From: Burkholderia sp. 9120
GTDB taxonomy: Bacteria > Pseudomonadota > Gammaproteobacteria > Burkholderiales > Burkholderiaceae
Assembly (NCBI RefSeq): GCF_000745015.1
Contig: NZ_JQNA01000002.1
Location: 3,720,001-3,784,000, forward strand
DNA length: 64,000 bases
Reading direction: 5' to 3'
Shown: piece by piece, positions 1 through 8,052 of the stretch
Position numbering within the stretch: the first letter of the stretch is position 1
Layout: every line of letters begins with the position of its first letter
Made by a program: the position numbers and the translations under genes
The notes under the pieces: model-generated
What the model was told of the DNA's origin: nothing
What the model saw: only the letters and a program-made list of their open reading frames with translations
The model's database searches: none

Positions 1-250
1 CGAAGAACAGACCGTACGACTGACCTTCGGAGGTGGTTTGCTGGGTCGGCGTGGAGTAGTCGATCACGCGGCCGTCCGCCTGCACGAAACGTTCGACGAA
101 GCGCCGGTAGCCGGTCCACTCACCGCACGCCCCGGACGCCGCGGCTGCGGGATTCACCTGCGCCACCTTCACGAGATTGGCAAAACTCGCCGACGCGGCG
201 AGGCCGAGCGTCAATGCGAGGCATGCCTTCCGGTTGATTCGAACCTGCAT
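1..250 (-). CDS. bcsZ: Endoglucanase of the cellulose operon (GH8), N-terminal part
   Basis: Only the first 83 codons lie in the window; the gene continues beyond base 1. The product starts MQVRINRK and has a signal peptide (hydrophobic LALTLGLAASASF), so it should be periplasmic. The stretch SEGQSYGLFF at residues 74-83 is the GH8 signature, and Glu75 is at the position of the general acid in BcsZ/CelA cellulases. BcsZ trims nascent beta-1,4-glucan and is needed for proper export. It starts 9 bases after the bcsB stop and is therefore co-transcribed with the bcs operon. bcsC, the outer-membrane exporter, would be expected next but is outside the window. The start codon is the ATG whose complement is at 248-250. 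Confidence 0.9.
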   Translation of the reverse strand, partial: MQVRINRKACLALTLGLAASASFANLVKVAQVNPAAAASGACGEWTGYRRFVERFVQADGRVIDYSTPTQQTTSEGQSYGLFF

Positions 251-259
251 AAACAGTCC

Positions 260-2845
260 TCAGTCCTTCAGGCGGCGCGCGGCGACCGAGCGCAGCGTCC
301 GGTAGAACAGGCCCGCGATGATCAGCGCGGCGAGCACGCCGCCCAGCATCAACAGCAGCGGATGCGACGACAGCGCCCAGCGCAGATACTCCTGCGGCGA
401 CAGATGGCCGATGTAATACGCTTCGCCGTTCGACGTGATGGTCACGTTGCGGCCGTGAATCACGGCCATCGCGCCTTGAATTTCCGGCAGCACGTCGGCA
501 TCGAGCAGCGCGGTTGACAGATCCGCGTCCGACTGGCCGGCCGCGCTCACCAGCGCGACCGCGCTGCGGTTCTTCTGCAACGGCGACTCGAAACCGGTCA
601 GCAGCGCGTCGCCGTTCGAGCTCACCAGCGTCAGGTCGGCGCGCGCCGGCGTGCGTTCGACACCGCGCTCGCCGTGCCACCAGTCCTCGAGTTTGAAGAC
701 GATGTCGGAGAGCTGGAAGGTGCGCGAATCGCCGTCGCTGGAGAACGGCATCGACTTGGCCCAGCGTTGCAGCAGCGGCTGCTTGCCCGGCGCGCCGAAA
801 ATCAGCAGGTCTTTATTGGCGTACTTGTCGACGTCGTCCGCGGTGCCGACGCTCACGCCGTTCACCGGATAACCGGTCGACGCGCCCATGCGGCCCATGG
901 TCAGCAAAAACAGGCTGTAGTCGCTCGAATCGGCGTCGTTCGGCAGGATCGCGGCGGTCTCGGAGAGGTCCGCCATGCGCGTGAACGGGAAGCCGCTATT
1001 GGCGAACGCGGCCAGATCGGGCAGTGCCATGTAATGCGGGAACGACGACAGATCGATCGTCGAATTCGGATCGATTGCGCCGACCACGTTGTCGAGCAGA
1101 CGGCCGTGGCATTCGCCGGTATCGGGAATGTCGTAGTAGAAGTGCAGGCGCACCTGCGCGCGCGGCGTCAGCAGCAGCGGCGGAATGTAGACGGTGCGGC
1201 GCGCCTCGGCGGTCCTGTCCGGCAACACGCGCGCGAAGTAATGGCTCAGATCGAACACGGAGGCGGACTCCGCCGGAATCGGCAGGGCCTGCACGAAGCC
1301 GTTGTTCACGCTCACGTTCAACGACGACCGGTCGACGTGCGGGCGCACCGTGTAGCGGTAGCGCAGATCGATCGGCGCGCCCTTGGTGTGCCACATGAAC
1401 AGATCGGGCGGCACGCGCAGATTCACGCGCACCGCGTCGGCGTCGTAGCCTGACACGGTCAGATCGCGCGCGTCGGCGAGTTCGCCGAAGCGCACCGGAC
1501 GATGGGTCGGCAACCAGTTCGGCGCGTCGTACGGCGCGCGCGGCCCGAGTTCGTTCAACTGCGTGATGGTTGCGCTCGCACCCGTCAGCGTGTTCTGGCC
1601 GATGCCGAGCGCCTTGGCGGCGGTCTTCAGTTCGGCTTCGGTGCGCCCGAGCACGAGCAGCAGCTTGCCGCGCGCCGGCGCTTCGCGATCCACCACCGCG
1701 ATGGTCGGACCGGAGATCGCCGGAATCTCGATGCCGGCCGGGCGCTGGTCGGAAGTGGCGAACACCACGGCGTTGCCCGACAACGGCGCGTTGTCCAGTT
1801 GCGCCGGAAACACCGCGCCGCGATAACCGGCCAGCGCGCCGAACCACGAGGCGACGATGCCGCCCGCTTCGAGCGTTGCGGCGCCCGGCTTTTGCGGGAA
1901 CACGAACGGCAGTTCGAGCCGACGCACGTCGCGGCGGTCGAAGAACGGCTGCGGCAGCGCCGCCAGATCCGGCTTGCTGGCGAGCGAAGCGTAGGTCAGA
2001 TCGAGCGAACTCGCATTGCTGACGGTGGCCCACAGCGACGAGTTCGCCGGGTCCTCGCAACTCGTCGTGTAATGGCCGATCAACTGCACGTTCAGGTGAT
2101 TGAACTCGGTGATGAAGCGCGGATCGATCGACACGTCGCGCGCCACCAGCATGCCGGACTGTTCGTGCGGCACGGGCAGGGTCGCGGCGACTTCGCCGTT
2201 CACCAGCACTTTCAGTTGCGAGAGATTCGGCAGCAGCGCGGGCGAGTAGCTATAGACCAGGTGCAGCACCGCGCCGGTCACCACTTCGTCGCCACGTACC
2301 GAGAACGCGACGCCGTTCTGACCGTCAGTGCCGCGCAGTTGCAGCGGATCGAGCGCGCCGAGATCGGCGAAGGTCAGCGTCTGCCGGCGGCCGCCCGGCA
2401 CCAGCGTGCCGGGTTCGGCAGTGGTCGGCGTCTTGATGCCCAACGCCTTCACCGACGACGCGGCGAGCGCGGGCGTCGGCGTTGCCAACGCGGCTTGCGT
2501 GAGCGTGTTCGGGTCGTACGGCACGGCGGGGCTCGGCGCGGGCACGCTGCCCACGCCGGTGGCGACGAGGGGAGTGGGTGTACCGGGTGTGCCTTGATTG
2601 CCCGCCGTCGCGCGCGTTTGAGTGGAACCCGCCTGGGTGGAGCCCGCTGCCGCCGCGACGGCTTCAGCCGCCTGCGCGACCGACACGAGCGGCGCCGCCA
2701 GGGCGGTCTGCAACGCGAGCCAGCAGGCGAGCCCGCGCATCAGCCGTTGCGAGCCGGGACCTGCGAAGCGGCGCGCTGCCGGTTCCATCCCACTGCGCTC
2801 GTCACGCGAGCGTTCCTTGTGTGCCTTCGCCATCCGGTTGCGCAT
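260..2845 (-). CDS. bcsB: Cellulose synthase periplasmic regulatory subunit BcsB
   Basis: 861-residue protein with an N-terminal signal/anchor around residues 35-60 and a low-complexity Ala/Thr/Pro linker. A long periplasmic body follows, of the BcsB type (two carbohydrate-binding and flavodoxin-like repeats). A single C-terminal transmembrane helix of about 20 residues (LLLMLGGVLAALIIAGLF) precedes a basic tail. BcsB caps and stabilises BcsA and guides the glucan through the periplasm. The gene begins three bases after the bcsA stop and ends nine bases before bcsZ. Its length is normal for the family. The N-terminus has about 33 residues before the hydrophobic stretch, so Met5 or Met20 could be the true start; I kept the ATG nearest bcsA. 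Confidence 0.93.
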   Translation of the reverse strand: MRNRMAKAHKERSRDERSGMEPAARRFAGPGSQRLMRGLACWLALQTALAAPLVSVAQAAEAVAAAAGSTQAGSTQTRATAGNQGTPGTPTPLVATGVGSVPAPSPAVPYDPNTLTQAALATPTPALAASSVKALGIKTPTTAEPGTLVPGGRRQTLTFADLGALDPLQLRGTDGQNGVAFSVRGDEVVTGAVLHLVYSYSPALLPNLSQLKVLVNGEVAATLPVPHEQSGMLVARDVSIDPRFITEFNHLNVQLIGHYTTSCEDPANSSLWATVSNASSLDLTYASLASKPDLAALPQPFFDRRDVRRLELPFVFPQKPGAATLEAGGIVASWFGALAGYRGAVFPAQLDNAPLSGNAVVFATSDQRPAGIEIPAISGPTIAVVDREAPARGKLLLVLGRTEAELKTAAKALGIGQNTLTGASATITQLNELGPRAPYDAPNWLPTHRPVRFGELADARDLTVSGYDADAVRVNLRVPPDLFMWHTKGAPIDLRYRYTVRPHVDRSSLNVSVNNGFVQALPIPAESASVFDLSHYFARVLPDRTAEARRTVYIPPLLLTPRAQVRLHFYYDIPDTGECHGRLLDNVVGAIDPNSTIDLSSFPHYMALPDLAAFANSGFPFTRMADLSETAAILPNDADSSDYSLFLLTMGRMGASTGYPVNGVSVGTADDVDKYANKDLLIFGAPGKQPLLQRWAKSMPFSSDGDSRTFQLSDIVFKLEDWWHGERGVERTPARADLTLVSSNGDALLTGFESPLQKNRSAVALVSAAGQSDADLSTALLDADVLPEIQGAMAVIHGRNVTITSNGEAYYIGHLSPQEYLRWALSSHPLLLMLGGVLAALIIAGLFYRTLRSVAARRLKD

Positions 2846-2848
2846 AGA

Positions 2849-5053
2849 TCAGTCTTTGGTTTTTAGCTTCTTGACGTCCACTGGACGGCTTTTCATCGAG
2901 CTGCGAAGGTCGGCGTAAAGATGTTCGAACAGACCCACGATGCCGCGCGCGCCGACCGTCAGCACATGCGACAGGCCGCGCAGCGGCGTGTCCTGCTGAC
3001 GCCCTTCGGCCCAACCGGTCCATGCATCCGCACGGGCGAAGGTGGTTTTGACGAACTCGTATTCCTGCTCGCGCGTGAGCTGCGAGAAGCGCAGGCCGAC
3101 ACGGCCCGGCGCGGTGAAGCCGACCGTCGCGGGGAAGGCGTATTCCTCGTCGCCGCGAAACAGCGACACGGTCACGCGTTCGTGCATCGGCACCTGGATC
3201 GCCGCGGGCAGCGCGACACCCACGCCGCCTTCCGAGTAGTCGATGGTTTCGCAGGCGAGCGTGCGGCCGGTCGAGAACTTCAGCATCACGGGCATTTGCA
3301 TCGCCACGCGGTGCACCGCGCGAATCTGCCGGCGCTCACTCGCGGCGGCCACGCTCGCGCCGAGAATCAGCATGTTGTAGGTGGTCCACGCGAGGTTCAG
3401 CACGGTGGTCTGCACCACGCTGCGCAGATGCCAGTTGAAATAGATATGGACGATGCCCACGCAGAAGCCGATCAGGTTCAGCAACAGCAGGAACAGATAC
3501 GGCCGCGAGATCGCCCAGTCGAAGTAGTTCTTCTCGATCTGGCCGCCCTTGGCGGTCACGTTGAACTTGCCGAGCTTCGGGTTGATCAGCGCGAGCAGCG
3601 TCGGCGCGGTGATGTACGAGGCCAGCACCGACTCGTACACCTCGGCCCAGAACGAATGGCGGAACGAGCGCTGCATCCGCGAATTGGTGATGCTCGCGTG
3701 CATCATGTGCGGCAGCGCGTAGATCGCGATCGTGCTGGCGGCGGCTTCGATCACGTGCGCGCCGAAGAACAGATACGACAGCGGCGCGGTCAGGAACACC
3801 AGACGCGGAATGCCGTAGAAGAAGTGCATCATCGCGTTCAGATAGCACAGCCGCTGACCGATTTTCAGACCCTTGCCGGTGAGCGGATTGTCGATCCGGA
3901 AAATCTGCGTCATGCCGCGCGCCCAGCGAATCCGCTGGCCGATGTGGCCCGACAGCGATTCGGTGGCGAGCCCGGCCGCTTGCGGAATCGCCAGATACGC
4001 GGTGGTGTAGCCGAGGCGGTGCAATTTCAACGCGGTGTGCGCGTCTTCGGTGACGGTTTCGACCGCGATGCCGCCGATCTCCTCGACCATGGTCCGGCGC
4101 AGCAGCGCGCACGAACCGCAGAAGAAGGTCGCGTTCCACAGATCGTTGCCGTCCTGCACCAGACCGTAGAACAGCTCGCCTTCGTTCGGCACCTTGCGGA
4201 AGGTGCCGAGGTTGCGTTCGAACGGATCGGCGGAGAAGAAGTGGTGCGGCGTCTGCAGCATGGACAGCAGCTTGTCGCGCAGGAACCAGCCGAGGCCGAT
4301 CTGCAAAAACGAGCGGGTCGGAATGTGATCGCAGTCGAAGATCGCGAGATATTCGCCGCTGGTGATCTTCAGCGCTTCGTTGATGTTGCCGGCTTTCGCG
4401 TGGCGGTTGTGCGTGCGGATCGTCCAGTTGACGCCGACGTCTTCGCAGAACGCCTTGAACTCGGGACGGCGGCCGTCGTCGAGCACGTGGATCGAAATTT
4501 TTTCGGCTGGGTAGTCGAGCGCGAGCGCGGCGTAGATGGTCGGCTTCACCACCGAGAGCGGCTCGTTATAGGTCGGAATGAAGATGTCGACGGTCGGCCA
4601 CAGATCGCGCGAGGCGGGCAGCGGCATCGGCTTGCGCTTGAGCGGCCACGCGGTCTGGAAGTAGCCGAGCAGCAGCACGACGGTCGAATAGACTTCGGCG
4701 GACACCAGCAACAGACCCCAGGCGGCGTCGAGCGGATGTTCCCAGTAAGTGGTGGCGGTCAGCCGCCAGTACATATAGCGGCCCGACGTAACCACCGACA
4801 GCATGATCATCACCATCGTCGCGTAACGGCCGGGCAGGCGGCGGAACAGCAGCGCGGTCACGAAGCAGCAGGTCGCGAACGTGAGTTGCTCGTAGAACGC
4901 GAGCGGCACCGTGAACACGAAGTACAGCATGGTCAGCGCGAACAGCGTCACCAGCCCGGTGACGACGCGGCTGTTCCAGAAGCGCGCGTCGACGAAGCGT
5001 TCCAGCCACGATGGTTCGGCGGCCTCGATGTCCTGCGACTGTGCCGTGCTCAT
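2849..5053 (-). CDS. bcsA: Cellulose synthase catalytic subunit (UDP-forming), PilZ-containing
   Basis: 734 residues. Family 2 glycosyltransferase embedded in the inner membrane, polymerising UDP-glucose to cellulose. The catalytic set is complete: DD at 192-193, DCD at 240-242, TED at 335-337 and QRIRW at 373-377. Transmembrane helices flank the catalytic domain (about 32-135 and 405-570). The C-terminal PilZ domain has RRQIR at 574-578 and DYSEGG at 605-610, so the enzyme should be activated by cyclic di-GMP. The ATG overlaps the bcsQ stop as ATGA, indicating translational coupling. The open frame runs far upstream into bcsQ, but the MSTAQSQD start is the one consistent with the family and the overlap. 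Confidence 0.97.
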   Translation of the reverse strand: MSTAQSQDIEAAEPSWLERFVDARFWNSRVVTGLVTLFALTMLYFVFTVPLAFYEQLTFATCCFVTALLFRRLPGRYATMVMIMLSVVTSGRYMYWRLTATTYWEHPLDAAWGLLLVSAEVYSTVVLLLGYFQTAWPLKRKPMPLPASRDLWPTVDIFIPTYNEPLSVVKPTIYAALALDYPAEKISIHVLDDGRRPEFKAFCEDVGVNWTIRTHNRHAKAGNINEALKITSGEYLAIFDCDHIPTRSFLQIGLGWFLRDKLLSMLQTPHHFFSADPFERNLGTFRKVPNEGELFYGLVQDGNDLWNATFFCGSCALLRRTMVEEIGGIAVETVTEDAHTALKLHRLGYTTAYLAIPQAAGLATESLSGHIGQRIRWARGMTQIFRIDNPLTGKGLKIGQRLCYLNAMMHFFYGIPRLVFLTAPLSYLFFGAHVIEAAASTIAIYALPHMMHASITNSRMQRSFRHSFWAEVYESVLASYITAPTLLALINPKLGKFNVTAKGGQIEKNYFDWAISRPYLFLLLLNLIGFCVGIVHIYFNWHLRSVVQTTVLNLAWTTYNMLILGASVAAASERRQIRAVHRVAMQMPVMLKFSTGRTLACETIDYSEGGVGVALPAAIQVPMHERVTVSLFRGDEEYAFPATVGFTAPGRVGLRFSQLTREQEYEFVKTTFARADAWTGWAEGRQQDTPLRGLSHVLTVGARGIVGLFEHLYADLRSSMKSRPVDVKKLKTKD

Positions 5054-5838
5054 GCGACGTTCCTCGGCGAGACGGCGATCGCGTCGACCGCTGTAATCAG
5101 CCAGGCGCCGCACGCGCGGAAATCGGCGGCGGCCTGACTGAGTGGATCGTAATGAATCAGCGTGGTGTCGCAGGCGAGCGCCTCGCTCACGCCTTCGTCC
5201 AGATGGATCACGCCCGGGAAGAGTCGCGTGCCGAGCATCTGGCGCAACACCTTGAGCACGTCTTTGGTGAGCTGGCGCGACTGGTCGATCTGGTTGACCA
5301 CGTAGCCCACGCCGCCGAACTCGGCGCGCGGCGTCGCATAGGTATCGATCAGCCGCTCCATCAGCGGAATCGCCGCGTACGAGGCAGCGTCGGCGAGCAC
5401 CACGTTCAGCGCGAAGGTGGCCGTGCTGAGCGCGGCGCGGACATACGCGGACGAACCCGGCGGCGTGTCGATGATCACGACGTCCGACGGATCGAGCCGC
5501 AGGTTCTGCAACGCTTGCGCAAGCCAGTGCGGGTCCTGGTCGACGAGTGCCTCGAAGCGGCGGCGGTCGTCTTCGAGCACCGCGCCGTAGGGCAGCACGG
5601 TCACGCCGTCGAGACCGTCGAACAGCACCGATTGCCACGGGTCGCCCGTCAGCGTGGCGCGCGACAAACCGTCGATGCTGTCGAGCGGCACGCCGAAGTG
5701 CAGACGCAGCGCGTTCTGCGGATCGAGATCGATCGCGATCACGCGCCGGCCGCCGGCGGCCAGCACGCAAGCGAGATTGGCGGCGAGGGTGGTTTTGCCG
5801 ACCCCGCCCTTGGCGGACACCACCGCGATGACTTTCAT
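5050..5838 (-). CDS. bcsQ: ParA/MinD-like ATPase BcsQ
   Basis: 262 residues starting MKVIAVVSAKGG. The deviant Walker A motif KGGVGKTT is at residues 10-17, followed by IAIDLDPQNAL and the switch segment VVIIDTPPGSSAYVRAAL. These mark the SIMIBI/ParA class used in bacterial cellulose operons (YhjQ/BcsQ). BcsQ positions or assembles the cellulose secretion complex at the cytoplasmic face. It overlaps the upstream bcsP-like gene and the downstream bcsA by ATGA at both ends. An ATG nine codons upstream would run into the previous gene, and the internal MKVI start fits homologues better. Confidence 0.93.
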   Translation of the reverse strand: MKVIAVVSAKGGVGKTTLAANLACVLAAGGRRVIAIDLDPQNALRLHFGVPLDSIDGLSRATLTGDPWQSVLFDGLDGVTVLPYGAVLEDDRRRFEALVDQDPHWLAQALQNLRLDPSDVVIIDTPPGSSAYVRAALSTATFALNVVLADAASYAAIPLMERLIDTYATPRAEFGGVGYVVNQIDQSRQLTKDVLKVLRQMLGTRLFPGVIHLDEGVSEALACDTTLIHYDPLSQAAADFRACGAWLITAVDAIAVSPRNVA

Positions 5839-6767
5839 GAGCGACGAGGGCCGTTGACCAGCCACGAGTTGGAGGGGGCGGGCGCGGCGGCGCGGGTGGC
5901 GCTGACCGGAGCGGCGACGGTTTGAGCGGGCGTGCCGCGCAGACGGTCGAAGACCGAGTGCAGCGGCGCGGCGGCGGCCTGGGACGCGGCGGGTTGCGGC
6001 GGCGTCGCGGCGGGTTCGGGGGTGAAGAGTTTGCCGAGGATCGAAGGCGGCGCGGCGGGTGCGGCCGGTTGCGCCCAGGTTTGCGCGGCGGGTTGGATCG
6101 GCGGGATCGGTTGCATGGCCGGCGCGCGATATTGGACCTGGGCGAGCGGGGCGCTTGCGACGGCTGCAACTGGTGCAACGGGAGCAAAGGCCGCAGCAGG
6201 TACGACAAAGGGCGCCGCCGCCGCGACCGGTGCGACAGCGGGCGCGGCAACCGGCGCAGCCGACACAACCGGCACAGCCGAAGCCACCGGCGCAGCAGCC
6301 CGCGCCGCCGGCACGACCTCCGTCGCCACCGCGTCGACCCGCACAACAGCGGACGCCGCCGGCGTAACGGCATCGACCTTAGAAACCGCTTCCGCCGGAT
6401 CGAGCTCGCCGAAGCGCGAAGCGCCGCGCGGTGCCGTGGAGGGCGCGGCAGCCACCGCCACCGGCGGAATATCCCGCCGATGCGAGCGGGTGAACAACGG
6501 CGCTTTCGCGCGCGTCACCGAGGCGGCATCTTTGGGTGTGGTGTCGAGCGGATCGACGGCGACCGGCGTTGCGGCCACCTGCGGGTGAGCCCGTGCCACG
6601 CGCTGTCCGATGGCGGGAATCGTCGGTTGACTCAGATCCAGCGTGACCAGTAAAGGCCAGCGCGTGCGCGCCGAGCGCGCCTCGTTTTCGCGGCCGATTT
6701 CCTGGTACGCATTGGCGTCGCCGCCGAAATGATCGAAAAGCTTCTCGATGTCGCTGGATGAACTCAT
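5835..6767 (-). CDS. bcsP: BcsP/BcsR-type cellulose biosynthesis accessory protein
   Basis: 310 residues starting MSSSSDIEKLFDHFGG. The first 40 residues (DIEKLFDHFGG, AYQEIGRENEAR, RWPLL) resemble the small BcsR/BcsP module that partners BcsQ. The remainder is mostly Ala/Pro/Val-rich low-complexity sequence (about residues 115-255), probably disordered, ending in another short conserved patch (VFDRLRG, SWLVNGPRR). It is translationally coupled to bcsQ by ATGA. The low complexity explains the long meaningless open frames on the other strand. The assignment rests on the N-terminal module and operon position. The role of the disordered part, perhaps a tether or scaffold for the synthase, is an inference. 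Confidence 0.8.
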   Translation of the reverse strand: MSSSSDIEKLFDHFGGDANAYQEIGRENEARSARTRWPLLVTLDLSQPTIPAIGQRVARAHPQVAATPVAVDPLDTTPKDAASVTRAKAPLFTRSHRRDIPPVAVAAAPSTAPRGASRFGELDPAEAVSKVDAVTPAASAVVRVDAVATEVVPAARAAAPVASAVPVVSAAPVAAPAVAPVAAAAPFVVPAAAFAPVAPVAAVASAPLAQVQYRAPAMQPIPPIQPAAQTWAQPAAPAAPPSILGKLFTPEPAATPPQPAASQAAAAPLHSVFDRLRGTPAQTVAAPVSATRAAAPAPSNSWLVNGPRRS

Positions 6768-6907
6768 AGTGCCACCGTCTTGTTCATGACTTGCGTAACC
6801 CCCACGCCGATACATGCCTGCCTGCTTCCGGCGCTGGAAAGCGGATCCTGCCACTGCACGCGCACCGGTCTGGCGCGTTGTTCCACTGCCTGATGCTGTT
6901 CATGCAA

Positions 6908-6951
6908 AAGCAACCGCCAAGTAGCCGCTAAGTAACGACTAAGCAACCGCT
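6908..6951. repeat. Degenerate 11-bp tandem repeat, 4 units
   Basis: Four consecutive 11-base units: AAGCAACCGCC, AAGTAGCCGCT, AAGTAACGACT, AAGCAACCGCT. They lie in the 243-base gap between bcsD and the bcsP-like gene. No gene or clear hairpin is associated. Confidence 0.7.
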
Positions 6952-7010
6952 ACCGCCACTGTCATTGCTATCTCTACTACGCCCACTCACGACCTGTTCG
7001 CAAGCCGCGT

Positions 7011-7466
7011 TCAACCCGGATGGCGCCCGAGCCGAAACTCGATCGCGGTGTCTTCACCGTAACCGCTCGTCTGCGCGACCGACAAGCCTTGCGCGCCCAA
7101 CGCGCTCAACCAGGTCTGATAGACGCCTTCGAGAAACGCCGGGGTCCACGTCAACGCCGTGCCGCCGAATGCGAGCAGCGGCGAGCAGTAGTGGACGATC
7201 CGCAACGACTCGGGTTCGTCCGCGAGTTCCACGTAGCCCCAATCCATGTCATGCCAGACCAGATTCAACGTGTGCGCGAGCTCGGCGGTCGAGCCGCAGG
7301 CTGGCAGCGGATGCGCGGCCGCGAAGCGGCTGCCGACGCGGTGCATCAGTTGACGCAGTTCATCGCGACCAATCTGCGCTTCGAACTCGGTCGCCAGTGC
7401 GCTCAGCATGCCGCGCCATTGTGGCGAGATCTGGCGTTCCAGCAGGTAATCGAGAATGGAGACCAT
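7011..7466 (-). CDS. bcsD: Cellulose synthase subunit D (BcsD/AxCeSD)
   Basis: 151 residues starting MVSILDYLLERQ. Length and content match the BcsD family, the periplasmic octameric ring that aligns glucan chains before export in crystalline-cellulose producers: ISPQWRGML and EFEAQIG near the N-terminus, then LRQLMHRVG and GYVELADEP, with GEDTAIEFRLG near the C-terminus. No signal peptide is visible, as is usual for this family. It is the first gene of the operon and is separated from the bcsP-like gene by 243 bases. An upstream in-frame ATG at 7529 would add 21 unconserved residues, and I rejected it. Confidence 0.9.
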   Translation of the reverse strand: MVSILDYLLERQISPQWRGMLSALATEFEAQIGRDELRQLMHRVGSRFAAAHPLPACGSTAELAHTLNLVWHDMDWGYVELADEPESLRIVHYCSPLLAFGGTALTWTPAFLEGVYQTWLSALGAQGLSVAQTSGYGEDTAIEFRLGRHPG

Positions 7467-7571
7467 GTTTTCCGGGAAGTGGCCGTGGCGCCTTTTTGTG
7501 AAGCAGGCAGGCGATGACGGCCAGTGCAAAAAAACGTGTTTCGGGAACCGCGTTTTGCGCGCGGCAGGTTG

Positions 7572-7598
7572 CTTTTACCGGCTTGTCTGGTTTGTCAA
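7572..7598 (-). promoter_or_regulatory. Possible promoter of the bcs operon
   Basis: On the minus strand a perfect TTGACA (7593-7598) is followed, 15 bases later, by TAAAAG (7572-7577), about 105 bases upstream of the bcsD start. The spacing is short for sigma-70, so this is only a candidate. Confidence 0.3.
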
Positions 7599-7674
7599 AC
7601 TTTGTCAGACACAATTCGCAGGAGTCTACTTAAGACGTTAAGTTTTAGCCACTTTCCATTCGTCTTTTGATACG

Positions 7675-7688
7675 CGCAATCGATTGCG
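7675..7688. promoter_or_regulatory. Perfect 14-bp palindrome, candidate operator
   Basis: CGCAATCGATTGCG reads the same on both strands. It lies about 210 bases upstream of bcsD and 365 bases upstream of the GGDEF gene, a suitable place for a shared regulator. The regulator is unknown. Confidence 0.4.
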
Positions 7689-8052
7689 TCGGATGCAGCG
7701 CAACAACGTAATTTTTTCTGATTGCGTTGTGTTAGCGCTTGTACCTGGGCACACATCGTAAGATCGACCGCTCAACCCGGTCTAACGGCAATTCGCTCGG
7801 ATGTTTTAGCTTTTCTTTTTCGTGTTAAATGCAACGCTACGCCATAAGAGCCGGGCATGGGCACACAATTGTCTACGCAGACATTCTTTCCGATTCTTTC
7901 CTGCTTATTGCCGTTCGTCGAGCCCCCAACTTTTGCCTGGGCCAGCTAAGCTTACGGACGCACAACGGTCGGCCGTGTCAGACAAGCGTGCGGACTGATT
8001 CAGGCAGCATGCGCATCGCGCCGTTGCATTGCCGTTCGACCCATTCATTGCG

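Larger units (their letters stand above)
7467..8052. other. 586-bp divergent intergenic region with a 14-bp palindrome
   Basis: Non-coding space between bcsD and the first GGDEF gene; it must carry both promoters. It is more AT-rich than the flanking genes. It contains the perfect palindrome CGCAATCGATTGCG at 7675-7688. The element GATTGCGT occurs in its right half and again, followed by TGTG, near 7720-7731. No ORF here has family features. Confidence 0.6.

Noticed and set aside
2921..5137. Long plus-strand open frame (738 codons) opposite bcsA/bcsQ
   Set aside because: Arg/His/Glu-rich nonsense composition typical of the antisense of a high-GC gene; bcsA and bcsQ have full motifs on the other strand.
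6764..6946. 60-codon minus-strand frame between bcsD and the bcsP-like gene
   Set aside because: Overlaps the bcsP start in another frame, no ribosome site, and part of it is the 11-bp repeat.
8029..8052. TTG start extending the GGDEF protein by eight residues
   Set aside because: Adds PFDPFIA-type residues without a ribosome site; the ATG at 8053 is simpler.
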